Positions 34,641 to 45,746 of a stretch of 64,000 bases of DNA are shown one piece after another (within the stretch, counting starts at the first letter, position 1; every line of letters begins with the position of its first letter). The position numbers were made by a program, and so were the translations under genes. The stretch spans positions 13,029,434-13,093,433 of the forward strand of contig JAVHZZ010000008.1 of the NCBI GenBank assembly GCA_036250195.1, read 5' to 3'. Source of the DNA: Mixophyes australis (Eukaryota; Chordata; Amphibia; Anura; Limnodynastidae). The notes under the pieces are model-generated. The model was given only the letters and a program-made list of their open reading frames with translations. It did not search any database and was not told the DNA's origin.

Positions 34641-36685
34641 TATACAGGAATGCTTCATAAACTTGCATATCGTCTTCCCAGCAAGTAGACTAACTAGCCT
34701 TAAACATAGATAGGCTCAGTAAGGAAGTAGCAAGAATGTAACCTTGCAGTGTAATAGCATGCCAGGTTTGCACATTGCTTAGTGCATCGAGATAGCAATA
34801 AATCCTGGTGTAAGAGATATTGCTCCTTCTGTTAGACGGAACTGGGCAGATTATGGTTTTCCTTGCTAAATGCACAGGTAAGTTCCTCAGTCTGATCCCA
34901 CATACAAAACCAAGATTGTTGCAGAAGAAGATATTTAAGTAAGCTTTAAATTGGAAGTTGTACTTTTAGACGGGACGTTTCCAGTTTAGCAATTGGCTGC
35001 AACTTATCTTTGCCCTCCAAAATATCTTGATGGTTACACATACTCAGGGGTGATGGTAGTTGAGCGTTGTTCTATACTTTCAATGCAATGCTATCTGCAC
35101 CTGCTTTTATACCGGAGACTGCCTTTTTATACACTATCCATGAAATAAAAACACTAATACAGTGCAAATCTGTCACATATAATAAAGATAACCCTGAGGA
35201 ATCATTACTCTCAAAGCAACGACCTTCAAAGCAGCATTTCAGAAGAAAAATGTAAAAGTTGTAGTAGGTAGGACTTTGAAGTGATATTCCTCGACCTACA
35301 ATTCCACAAATGCAAAAGCATGTGCATAGGACCCATTCCCAAAGCCGGAAATATGCGCCCTCCCTTCATATTGGTAACACTTTGTAAATGACCCTTACTG
35401 TTACTTTATAGTCAATGTGCGATCCAAGGACTTCAATGCACAAGGCACAAAATTATTTTTTGATTTGTTCAGGTGCACTTAGCATTCCATTTCATGGGTT
35501 GGCTCAGCAGGATGAAAACATTCGCAGGGGAGCAGAAGTTTGTAGTAGCTGGAAGGAGCGGTTGTACTGAGCAAGGATGCTGAGGATGGAGCCGGCACAC
35601 AACCAAAAATATTTCATTTTGCAGAAGTGAGATTGTTGTAAGAAAATAGTGTAGTGGAGAGGGCATGTGGACATGTTTTAGGAGCTTCCTTGCTGGTAGG
35701 GTATTATTTCCACTCTGCAAGTACTCTCGAATTCTGCAGCTGCTTTAAGCTGGCGGACTTTGGCTCTCATCCTACACTTGGTCGTATTTTGCACCCAGTT
35801 GCTCTTTTGTTTGTAACCACATTACTTTGCTTAGCAAAGTGTGATAAAGACATTCAAACACACAATAGTGACACATGTACTATAGTTGTTGTGAATGAAC
35901 GACAACCAGCAACGGTGGCCGCATTTTTTTTACGGCTATAATCACATTGCCATTAATCTTTCTAAAACAGCTAACTGCAATGTGTAGGTAGCAGATATAT
36001 ATGGGTTAACACACAGCGTTTTCCATTCATTCACCTTACTCACCTCACTTCAGCCTGACCCTTAAATTATTCATTCCTGAGGGGGGGGGAAAAAACAGCT
36101 TTAGACAAGAAGGATTTGTAAGCGGAAGCGGCTGATGTCAAAATGCCACATTTGCATCTCTACTTTAAAGTGAATAGAATCCTATTTCCTATCCTCTCAC
36201 ATAGTTTAAAGTGTGAAATATCACATTTGCCTTGTTTTAATCATTGTGGAAGAAATAATGACTCCCAGAGGAGGAATAACTGGATATACTATATAGTGCT
36301 GTCACAAGTTAGCAACTGACATTTTTTACTTTAAGGGACATATATTTTTGGTCATTGTGGACTGTTTCTCTAAATGTCATGAAATCCTTCGAACTAGCAG
36401 ATAAAACATCCCATACGATCATTACAAAGCTGAAGTCAGTTTTTGCAAGACATGACATTCCAAGGGAGATGCTTTTAGACATCATGCCACTCTTCTGTAG
36501 GGCGATAAATTCTTTTGCATCCCAGTTGGGTATATGACTAGTACAATTCTATCATGAATAACAACAGTCAAATGGGCAAGTTGAGAGAATGTTTCAGAGT
36601 GTGAAACGTCTTTTTATGAAATCTTACCCCAATATTCCTAAAAATGCTCACAAAATGTTGATAAAGTTACAGAAAAACTAAGCAC
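34641..36685. other. Unassigned DNA
   Basis: No gene or classified repeat was supported. A G-run is at about 36082-36090. The frames at 35469-35941 overlap on opposite strands and have no recognised domain. Confidence 0.4.
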
Positions 36686-37586
36686 ATCACTGCAGCCGTG
36701 ATGTCATTGATCTGCCAGTCTTCTGTAGTGCATACGGGGAAAAGCAGACGCACACAAAATTCTTACCTTCTTCACGATTGGCCACCGTCCATACGTAGCA
36801 GCTCCTCAGCTTCGCTCCCCATATGCCACTTTGGTCTTTAATTGGGGCCTGAATAATTGAGGTCAAGGGCATACTAAAAGCATATCCATTGTGTTGTAAG
36901 GGACGACCACACAATGGCTACCTTACCCAGGCAGCTTTCGTGGGCAGCATGGGGGAACCATGACAGCTATTTGCCAACCCCCCTCTGTTGCTTCTTCTCT
37001 GGACAGTCCCCAGCAGTCTTTTTTCTTGAGCCAGTCGTTTTCCCAGTTCTCTGCTGTCTGTCACCATCCTCAATCTTCTTCCAGCATCTCTCTTCTGTCC
37101 TCCTCGCGCTTCTGCACCTTTTCTACAGTCTTCTCTTCTTCCGACATCTGCTCTCTTAAATGTGATGTCTTCTCTCCGGAGCAATTCTCTGCTTGGCCTC
37201 CACCATCGAACTGAACTCACGCCATAAAAAAAAGCTGCCGCGTGGGTGCTGAGCAGTGATGCAGTGAGCACCGATTGGCTCACCATTCTGGTCATTGATT
37301 TGTGGCAGCTAATTGTTTCCAATTCGCAGACACCAGCGCCAAGGAACCCTGCAAGCAAAATACACCTCCCTGTGTTGGATGGATTGACAGGTGAGTGTAC
37401 TTCTCTCTTCCTTTTCACAGGCTCTGCATCTGGGGGAGTATTATCTCACAATTCCATCTAGAATAGACAGGATATATACTCACTATCAATTTATGTCAGC
37501 CAACAGTAACTGTAGGACCTACAGCAGAGCCACGATCATACAAGTTTGTCATTACAAGCAGAGTTTGTTACTATGTGGTGCTGTCA
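36686..37586. other. Unclassified GC-richer segment
   Basis: A CT-rich segment with overlapping frames on both strands, including 166 codons on the minus strand (36918-37418). The frames have biased, low-complexity composition and no motif. It resembles the GC-rich body of a non-autonomous element, but no ends were found. Confidence 0.35.
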
Positions 37587-37990
37587 CTTTAAATTATGGA
37601 TGGGCGGGCTCGGTTCCCTGAGAACCGAACGCACCCGAACTTCGCCTATCCGAGTACCGAGCCGAGCAGGCTCGGTACTCTCCCACCCATTTGGATTCGA
37701 AATCGAGGCAAAACATCATCGTGACATATTCATATTTCAGATCTCGGTTCTCGCGAGATTTGAAAAGCATAAATACCCGCCTACACAGCAATCCATCGCC
37801 ATTTGACAGAGGGAGAGAGCAGGGTTAGGTCACAGGCTGTATTAGAGCAGGGACAGAGCAATAATTGTACACCTTATTCTTTGTATTATTATTTAAATTC
37901 TAATCTATTCAATTCTATTATTATTACCAATTCTATTAGCAATTGTTAGAGCAGGAAGAGAGGAGGATAGAGGAGGCTTTTTTTTCAATA

Positions 37991-38330
37991 TTTTGCACTA
38001 CAAGTACTTTGGGGTGTCCCATATTGCACAGTGTGAAACACTAATTTTTCTGGCTGTCAAAAATGATATTTATCAGCAGTATCTATACAATTTTTTGCAC
38101 TACAAGTGCTTTGGGGTGTCACATATTCCCCAGTGTGAAACACTAATTTTTCTGGCTGCCAAAAGTCATATTTAGCAGCAGTATTTATACAATATTTTGC
38201 ACTACAAGTGCTTTGGGGTGTCCCATATTCCCCAGTGTGAAACAATAATTTTTCTGGCTGCCAAAAGTCATATTTAGCAGCAGTATCTATCTATACAATA
38301 TTTTGCACTACAAGTGGTTTGGGCACATTA
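37991..38330 (+). repeat. 102-bp tandem repeat in copy D (3.3 units)
   Basis: The landmark ttttgcactacaagt occurs at 37991, 38093, 38195 and 38301, with gtgtcccatattcc and ctaatttttctggctg inside each unit. It precedes the ORF. Confidence 0.9.
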
Positions 38331-38332
38331 AA

Positions 38333-38990
38333 ATGGATTCAAAACAGTCCACATATGAGCAGAATCAGAAAGCAGGTGCTGGTACTAGTCCTGATGGTAG
38401 TGTTCCCAGTACGTCATCTGGTAAAGCCTATGTAAAAGTACATAGTCTTTTGTAAATCAGGGAAAAAAACACACACCAAAAAAAAATGTACCGTGTTGAA
38501 GCGAAAAAGAAGTGTAACTGAGGAAAAGGTAACTGTTGATAAAAAAAAAATTGCCATCATGCCATTCTACACAAGCAGTGGCAGAGAAAGAATGAGGCCT
38601 TCGCCTTTCTCTATTAGTGGCAGATCAAAAAATGTTACTGAGCCTTCTTCTTGTATGGTCACTCATTACCAAGCAAGACCAAGTAATTTGGAGTCTAAAA
38701 GTGGTGCACAACTACTGTTACGCGGGAAAGCCGAGCTGCAAGATAACAGTATGGCATTAGAGGATAATGTATGCTCTGAATCAGAAATGACACCAATCCA
38801 TGTGGAGAGTCCATCCACCAGTGGTATGTCTAATTGTGAGCATTCTGTTTGTGTACCCATAAAGAAGGGTCCTTTCAGCAGTTCTGCTGATGTGTGCCTG
38901 AACAGCCCGAGTGTAGCCGGTGAAACACAAATTGAGGATGCCACTTTGGAATTAGAAGAGGATGAGGGGGAGTTTTGTGTAGGCGACAGA
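38333..38990 (+). pseudogene. Decayed ORF of hAT-like element, function unknown
   Basis: A first ATG at 38333 opens a frame rich in Ser, Gln and Thr that ends at a stop near 38453. A longer frame from 38493 then carries a basic start (LKRKRSVTEEK), a Ser/Pro-rich middle (about residues 25-65), SPSTSGMS (about 107-114), VPIKKGPFSSSADV (about 120-133) and an acidic tail (LELEEDEGEF, about 151-160). This looks like the disordered N-terminal part of a transposon protein. No BED finger, RNase H-like core or hAT dimerisation motif was seen. The part beyond about residue 165 is translation of the ~100-bp array. It is broken by a stop and likely inactive. I do not recognise the protein family. Confidence 0.55.
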
Positions 38991-39022
38991 GCGATAATGA
39001 TGATGTTGATGAGGATGATGCA

Positions 39023-39425
39023 GACAGATACCAAATTGCCTTTCTCAATTTCTATTTATATTCTAGAGTCTATAACGGCTGAAAAGTTTTCTATTTTACT
39101 CCTAGTGGAGAGGGGATCTGATGCAGACAGATACCAAACTGTCTTTGTCCATTTCAAATTATATTGTACATTCTATAACAACTGAATTTTTTACTATTTT
39201 CTACAAGTGGAGGGGGCCTATAGAGACAGAAACCAAACTGGCTTTGTCCATTTTAATTTATATTGTACAGTCTATAACGGCTGAATTTTTTACTATTTTC
39301 TACAACGGGAGGGGGCCTATAGAGACAGAAACCAAACTGCCTTTGTCCATTTCTATTCATATTGTACAGTTTATAACGGCTGAATTTTTTAGTATTTTCT
39401 ACAAGTGGAGGGGGGCCTATTGAGC
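39023..39425 (+). repeat. ~100-bp tandem repeat in copy D (4 units)
   Basis: The landmark gacagataccaaa / gacagaaaccaaact occurs at 39023, 39125, 39225 and 39324. Units contain tatattgtacag and ctataacggctga. The array lies just after the ORF and extends it artificially. Confidence 0.9.
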
Positions 39426-39808
39426 CTTTGTCCATTTCTATAGATATTTATAACTATAAGTGTAGGGTGTAATATAAACCCAAAGACGATGGCTGCATTG
39501 CCAATATGCATAGATGGAGAGGAAGACAATCTGGTTTGTGTGCAGAATTAATGACGGCCTACCAGGAATTAAACTGTTTTTTCATAATTATATAGCTTTA
39601 CAATTACATTACTTATCCAAGAAACAGGTGGAGCACTAAATTTGGTTATTTTATGCCCAAAAACATTGATTTTTAAACAATATTGCAAAATAAAACAAAA
39701 CAAAACCAAAACCAAAACACGCAAGGGCAGTTTGGCAAAACCAAAACACGACGGTAATCCAGATCCAAAACCAAAACACGGGGGTCAGTGAGCATCTCTA
39801 CTTTAAAT

Positions 39809-41586
39809 ATTACACTGCACCTGGTTACATGGTCTTAGCATAGGAAGTTGGTACATTGGTTTTGTAGTGAAGTAGTTGACAGGACTGGACTCCATTTTGG
39901 GTGTGTCTTATTCTATTTTACTTCAAGAGTTAATGCGGTCTATGTTTGAAGTCAAAGTGGCCAAAAGGAAGCAAATATGGAGAGTAGAATGGAATTACCT
40001 TTAGAGGTTGGGGTAATGAGCAAGATGATAAAAAATTCAGATTGATAATTTTTAGTTAACTATATTTGGCATGAGAGCAACAAACAACTAAAAACGATTA
40101 AAAACATTAATTGAAATCATTCATAAAATGACTCATATAGCCCTAACACATTTCTGTCGATCCTCTGAAACAATTCAACTAATGCATGTAGTTTAACATT
40201 GTTTTTTTCTAAAATAATCACTACTATGGTGCATAATTGGAATCCTCATACAAAAGTAATGTTGCTCTGGTCTGCCAAATTAAAAATTTGATGTATGGGT
40301 GTATTCACAAATGATTGATTTAGACTAAATTGCTATAAATACAGTCATTATGTCCATTTTGAAGACTGATGTGATGGAAGCACACTTTCCTTTTATCACA
40401 ACAAAAAGTTGAGGTGTGGGGCCAAGCATTGCACCCATGGTTGTTCCACCAGTAATTAATACTATTAAAATGTGCATATGTTGTTTTTTTTTCATTTACA
40501 CAGCTTTATTGACCTGTTTACTGTGTCTCTTTTTACAATTTTTCACTGCTGTTGTACTTAAAATTACATGTGTCGACATGTAAAACCAGTGCCATGTGAC
40601 ACTAAGCTTTATAGGATTTAGACTGGATACAGACAACAGAATTCTTCGACCAATGTGTTATCTACATTGATTTTACCAATGATTGAATAATAAAAGTCAC
40701 AATCATGCCAATTTATGTGTACATACTATATTTGCCTAAAACATTTACCCTCAGATCTGTTCTCTTCAACTGTCATAAATGTTGGCTGAAAAGATCATGA
40801 CTTTGTAAACTCTATGGAGCTCCAGATCGTGAGTGCATACACACTGCATGATTGGATTGACATTGAAAGGAGATTTATAGTTCTGCTGAACATTCAAATG
40901 AAACAACAATCAGTACTTTGAAACGACTATCATTCATCATTTAAGTATGCACACTAATGCGATATTGGCTCAAACAGTCGTTTATCGTTGGATTGACCCA
41001 ATAGTCCGCTGAAAAACCTGTAGTGTGCACCTAATCTTATCCTTTAAATGGTCGGCAATTCTGAAAATATTTATAACAAGTTCAAATTGTTAGATAAGAC
41101 AGAATGAACTTCATTTGCAGTGTAGGTTAATGGAAGAACAATAATCTCCATTTGTCATCAATAACATTTGTTGTCAACAATCTTTTAAACAAGTTAATTC
41201 CAGTTCAGTTCTATGAGAAAGTAGAACAACAGTAACGGCTTTCTCCAGTAGTTGTCAAGGACACCTCCACACACAAAGTGTTGAAAAGTGATAAAGAAAT
41301 AGCTCCCCTGTGAAGTTTTTATGATTGTATAAACACTCTCTCTGCTTTTATTACAGGAGGAATTTATTAAATGAACAGATGACTCCTTCAGTAAGGGATA
41401 GCAGACCTGCCAAGCTTTTATTCAATATTATTACAATATATTCCAAAAAGGTCTCCGTGATTTTCAACCAATTTTAATGGTTTCCATGTGAACGGTAAAC
41501 TCAAAACTTTGAAAATTAACTTTAAACTCGAACACTGTATTTCATAGTATCTTAATGTTTTTTGCTTTAACCGTCAGCTGAAAACT
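39809..41586. other. Unassigned DNA
   Basis: AT-rich sequence with no supportable gene. No repeat was classified. Confidence 0.4.
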
Positions 41587-41596
41587 CAAACTATAT

Positions 41597-41947
41597 CATC
41601 ATCATCATCATCATTTATTTATATAGCGCCACTAATGCCGCAGCGCTGTACAGAGCACTCATTCACATCAGTCCCTGCCCCATCGGAGCTTACAGTCTAA
41701 ATTCCCTAATATAGACACACACTCACAAACAGACAGACAGAGAGGGAGTCAGACAGACTAGGGTCAATTTTTGATAGCAGCCAATTAACCTACCAGTATG
41801 TTTTTGGACTGTGGGAGGAAACCGGAGCACCCGGAAGAAACCCACACAAACACGGGGAGAACATACAAACTCCACACAGATAAGGACATGGTCGGGAATC
41901 GAACTCATGACGCCAGTGCTGTGAAGCAGAAGTGCTAACCACTAGCC
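41597..41947 (-). mobile_element. tRNA-headed SINE with 10-bp target duplication
   Basis: Read on the minus strand: a truncated tRNA-like head with B-box-like gagttcgattcc, the conserved body (tttcctcccacagtcc, taggttaattggctgc), a tail with cagcgctgcggcattagtgg and gctatataaataa, and a GAT repeat. It is flanked by perfect 10-bp caaactatat at 41587-41596 and 41948-41957. The frame at 41723-41908 is SINE sequence. Confidence 0.93.
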
Positions 41948-41957
41948 CAAACTATAT

Positions 41958-42261
41958 AGTTCTAACATAATAAATCTAACCTACAAATTAAATTTTGAGG
42001 TTCACCATTTGATGGTAAGGGGCAGCATCAGTAGAACCCCAATGGAACTGATAGCTTGTTTGAATCTCTCAAACCAGACAAATGCAATAGAATTTCTAAA
42101 AGAATATGTGAGAATAATTTCAGAATCTTTAGTTATGTTCCACGGGAACATTGGTAGAAGAAGTGTAACTTATAGCCAGAATTATCAAAATTTGAAATTG
42201 AAACGTTTGCCAGTCCAAGCCCTAGTCTATAGTCCATGAGTATTCCTTTTGTTTTTGTTTT
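41958..42261. other. Unassigned DNA
   Basis: No recognisable feature. The short frame at 42009-42239 has no identified domain, though it could be an old retroelement remnant linked to the LINE 3' UTR that follows. Confidence 0.3.
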
Positions 42262-42503
42262 TTACCTTTGCAATCTGGCTGGATCGAAATGCAATATGTA
42301 GACTTAACCTCATGTATCCAATTCCCATTGTCCCATAGATTGTAAGCTTGCGAGCAGGGCCTTCTCAACTCTCTGTCTGTATACCCAGTTTGTTTATGTG
42401 TGTTTTAGGTGTGTTATGTGTTTATGTATGTTTGCCCCCAGTTGTAAAGCACTATGGAATATGTTGGCGCTTTATAAATACATTTTGATGATGATGATGA
42501 TGA
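42262..42503 (+). mobile_element. L2/CR1-type LINE 3' UTR
   Basis: Matches the 3' UTR of the LINE at 29905-30459, with gattgtaagcttgcgagcag, cccagttgtaaagcactatg and ggcgctttataaata, followed by a GAT repeat. Confidence 0.8.
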
Positions 42504-43344
42504 GTGTTCAACATTGCCCAGTGGAAATGTAACTAAAAATCATAATTAAAAAGCCCTTAACAATGTAAAACATTATAAAAATGAATCAATAATGGACAAC
42601 TTCTAAATTCTCTCCCCATTACGCCAGATTCACCAGAAAAATAAGGGACTCATTTAGTGTTAGATGCAAGTTTATTTGTGGTACATAAAAATATACTGCA
42701 CATGAACATGAAGAAATGGTGTACAGATCAAACTGAACTTGCAGCCCCTTACGCATGTAGAGGCAGAACAGGAGCTGGAAAGTCTAATTTTAGTACACTA
42801 AGGGTGTGCACACATAGGTGTAGTACACCCCCTTGTCACATGCCGGTCCTTCAGTTTCTACAACTGTGGCCTGACACACTTACCTGCTGCCCGCTGACCT
42901 CCGCGCTTCGGCCCCCGGCGTCTTCTTCTCAGGTCTGTGCATGCGCAGACCCGAGATGCTGTTATCACTAACCCAATAAGACAAAAACAACAACAAAATT
43001 AAAAATAAAAAAAAACGGAGCAAATCCAATCTCAGCTCCAAAAACTCATTATGTTTAAAGAAACCCATTGTGTTTAAAAAAAAAAACCCTGTAGTCTATT
43101 CGGCTCCAAATATATCATATGAACCACTTAAGTTCAAATTCTATATTCAGACCTTTGGGGGTCAAAGTTTTCAATAAAAAAAAACATTTAATTTCAGCCT
43201 TAGATAGAAAGCCTACAATATCCCTATTCTTCCACCTACCTTTAACCACATTTATGCCACAAAACTGTGTAATGTACTCTGGTTTGCATATATGATAGTT
43301 CTTAAAATGATTAGATACTGAATGGGTTTCTAAACCCTTACGTA
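42504..43344. other. Unassigned DNA
   Basis: No gene supported. Confidence 0.4.
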
Positions 43345-43970
43345 TCTATAATATAAATGCTTAGTGGCGTGTGTTAGTCTGTCTGTGTGTGTGTGTGTGT
43401 GTGTGTAAAAAATAAAACCAAGCTGCAGCGCCACCTGCTGGGCGGAGTTATACACTGACCTACTAAATTCTTAGTGTGTGTGGAAAAAAAAATTCAGAAA
43501 GGGCTGAAATTTGGTATACTAAGATGTTTTTAATTTGTTAATTTAATTTGTTAATTGTTAAAAGTGTTTATAAAGATTTAAAAAAAATATATATATATTT
43601 CTTGAAGGAGAAGTGACAGTTGGGAGTGGTTGGTGGTTGCCGGGGGTGACAGTGGGGAGTGGTTGGTGGTTGCTGGGGGTGACAGAGTGAGAGGAGTGTG
43701 ATACTCAGGACCGCTGAGAGAGATCCCTGTGTCTGGATAGATATCTGGATAGATGTGGCGATGAAAATGAAGGATGAGGTGATGGAGAAGAATGATGAGG
43801 TGGTGACATGTGGACAAAACCACGTTAAAAAAGGGCGCTTACGTCGGGAAGTAACGCTCTTCCCCTGAGGAGGCCTGGGCTATGGCCCAAATGCATGACA
43901 AGAACCTTTTTAACACCTTAAGTAGCTTGATTTGACTAGAATGCATGAGTATCATGCACGGGTTAACTTG
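43345..43970 (+). mobile_element. Helitron-like non-autonomous element
   Basis: The candidate starts tctataatataaatgcttag after a host A and ends near atgcacgggttaacttg before a host T. There are no terminal inverted repeats or target duplication, as expected for Helitrons (5'-TC, insertion between A and T). The canonical 3' CTRR is not intact: cttg is seen, which would be a one-base change from ctag. A GT microsatellite lies at 43380-43406 and a gagtggttggtggttg duplication at about 43622-43672. No helicase is encoded. The family resemblance is recognised rather than searched. Confidence 0.5.
43835..43895 (+). ncRNA. Hammerhead-ribozyme-like motif, one core change
   Basis: In order: a GTC cleavage-type triplet (43843-43845); a stem-I hairpin gggaag/cttccc (43846-43851, 43859-43864) with loop taacgct; the core ctgagga (43865-43871), which matches CUGANGA; a stem-II hairpin ggcc/ggcc (43872-43875, 43884-43887); and caaa (43888-43891) where the catalytic core requires GAAA. 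Stem III would be only 2-3 pairs, as in retroelement hammerheads. The G-to-C core change predicts loss of self-cleavage. A competing hairpin gggc/gccc (43877-43888) also exists, so this is a candidate relic only. Confidence 0.35.
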
Positions 43971-44225
43971 TGTTATATATATATATGCTCACGTATTCTA
44001 ATCTTTAGAGGGCGTGTGGTTTTTCCAAACATAAAATTTACCACATTTGCATTCCATGATATACATCACATTGCTAGTGTGGTATGTGATAAACTGATCG
44101 ATCTTAATCTCATACCCATTAACCTCCAAATTAGTGATCTTACTTATCTTAGATCTTATCGTTTTGCAGGCCATGCATGTTTCACATCTGTGGAAACCTG
44201 TAGTTCTCACAGATTTTCTTAATTC
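43971..44225 (-). pseudogene. Penelope-like GIY-YIG endonuclease fragment
   Basis: On the minus strand, the frame 44210-43998 reads TTGFHRCETCMACK (about residues 3-16), then NGYEIKIDQFITYHTSNVMYI and ECKCGKFYV (about residues 54-62). The Cys-rich lead and the FITCxTxxVxYxxxCxCGxxYVG layout are typical of the linker and GIY-YIG part of Penelope-like retroelements. The Gly of YVG is replaced by Trp. A frameshift near 43998 hides an IRIREH segment of the same domain. The upstream reverse transcriptase is missing. It abuts the Helitron-like 3' end. Confidence 0.6.
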
Positions 44226-44843
44226 TTCCGGTTATACTCTTGTTTTGAGTCGAAACGCGTTGGAAATATAGCTGTGAGCTGGATCTTTTCTACATTTGGA
44301 TGTGTATAATTTGAGACTCTACTTATTCAGAGGAATCTGGTATGAGTTTTTTACATTGCCAGTTTTTATGTTAGAGACTTGGTATATGTTTTGATGTTCA
44401 TTTGCTGCTTTACCTGCGGAATATACTTTTGTGCAATAAATACGGTGTTAAATGATAATGCACCAGATCCTGTTTATTATTTCTCTTACTATATGAACTG
44501 TGGAGTCGACTTTGCGTCTGAGTTCGGAGGAGGAATTTGCGGATCATATTTGAAATGCTCAATAACGTCAGAATTCTTTTAAGCACAAACCCTTAGGGGG
44601 TTATGATGGTGTGAAAGACACAAGAATTTATTGGTTGACATTCTAGTGGGAGGATCTTATTGCTATAGAATTAAAGAGGAATATATCATCATCTCATGTG
44701 TTGAAATGTGTGCGCCAAGTGTATGTGTTTTCAATTATATTTTATTGTGTGTTATTTGTGGAGGGAAGTGGACGGTCCATTACATCTAACATGCTGCACA
44801 CTTAGTGAAGCACCATATTAATTAATTGATTAATTTTGGGATC
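44226..44843. other. Unassigned DNA with a gaaacgcg motif
   Basis: gagtcgaaacgcgttgg at about 44248-44264 resembles the 3' core of hammerheads in Penelope-like elements, but no matching CUGANGA was found upstream. Nothing else was classified. Confidence 0.3.
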
Positions 44844-45215
44844 CTGCCCCACCACTCCTGCCGCACTTGTTGTCTGCAGAGCTGACGCTCCACCACTCCT
44901 GCCGCACTTGTTGTCTGCAGAGCTGACGCTCCACCACTCCTGCTGCACTTGTTGTCTGCAGAGCTGATGCTAAATCACTACTGCTATAGCCTGCTGTCTG
45001 AAGAGCTGACTCTTCATTGTGTACTTCGCCACTAACCCTGTGGTAACCACTTGTCCGCAGAGCTAACGCTCCATCACTCCTACTATAACCTGTTGTCTGC
45101 AGAGCTGACACTTCATCATGTACTTCACCACTATCCCTGTGGTAACCACGTGTCCGCAGAGCTGACGCTTCATCACTCCTACTATAACCTGTTGTCTGCA
45201 GAGTTTCTCCTATCT
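44844..45215 (+). repeat. 41-bp tandem array with composite units
   Basis: gagctgacgct-type landmarks at 44879 and 44920 show a 41-bp period in the left part. To the right, ~41- and ~53-bp units alternate, with ttgtctgcagagctga and gtggtaaccac-type joins, forming a composite repeat of about 94 bp seen twice. The frames on both strands (44830-45111 minus, 45051-45365 plus) are products of the array. Confidence 0.85.
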
Positions 45216-45373
45216 ACATTCCCCTATAGGTCTCGCCTGATACTTCCAGTGAGGGCCGCAACCTGCAGGCGGACGCAGCTCAGACTAAACCACCTTGCGG
45301 AAGTCCCTGGTGAATACCTTCAGTCCGTTAGACTCCGCGCCTTGCTGGGAGTAGTGCTAAATTAGGCAGATCT

Positions 45374-45746
45374 CATCATCATCATCATCATTTATTTATA
45401 TAGCGCCACAAATTCCGCAGCACTGTACAGAGAACTCACTCACATCAGTCCCTGCCCCATTGGAGCTTACAGTCTAAATTCCCTAACATAGACACACACT
45501 CACACAAAGACATAGACAGACAGAGAGGGAGACAGACGCACAGACTAGGGTCAATTTTGATAGCAGCCAATTAACCTACCAGTATGTTTTTGGAGTGTGG
45601 GAGGAAACCGGAGCGCCCGGAGGAAACCCACGCAAACACAGGGAGAACATACAAACTCCACACAGATAAGGCCATGGTCGGGAATCGAACTCATGACCCC
45701 AGTGCTGTGAGGCAGAAGTGCTAACCACTAGGCCACTGTGCTGCCC
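45374..45746 (-). mobile_element. tRNA-headed SINE, near full length
   Basis: Read on the minus strand: gggcagcacagtggcctagt head with A- and B-box-like sequences (gagttcgattcc), body, cagtgctgcggaatttgtgg tail and a GAT repeat. Flanking sequence shares only gatct on both sides, so the target duplication is short or eroded. It sits in sequence that may be a retroelement (45216-45373 and 45747-45850). Confidence 0.92.

Larger units (their letters stand above)
37595..39800 (+). mobile_element. hAT-like element, copy D (2.2 kb, ORF-bearing)
   Basis: The element is bounded by a perfect 8-bp target duplication, ctttaaat, at 37587-37594 and 39801-39808. The left end starts tatggatgggcgggctcggt. 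The right end finishes gggtcagtgagcatctcta, so the inverted termini are short and imperfect. The left 200 bp match the terminus of copies A and C, and the CCAAAAC-rich right subterminal block (39697-39785) matches copy B. In order it holds a 5' region, a 102-bp tandem array (37991-38330), a decayed ORF (38333 to about 38990), a ~100-bp array (39023-39425) and a right subterminal region. No transposase catalytic domain is visible, so it is probably an internally deleted derivative. Confidence 0.85.

Noticed and set aside
36918..37418. A 166-codon minus-strand frame as a gene
   Set aside because: Composition is biased (Arg/Glu/Gly from a CT-rich strand), competing frames exist on the other strand, and no domain or splice context was seen.
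38493..39185. A 230-codon frame as an intact host gene
   Set aside because: It lies inside a transposon bounded by an 8-bp target duplication, its start region is cut by an upstream stop, and its last ~65 codons are translation of a tandem array.
44243..44264. A second hammerhead at the gaaacgcg motif
   Set aside because: No CUGANGA and no stem I or II could be placed upstream within a plausible distance.
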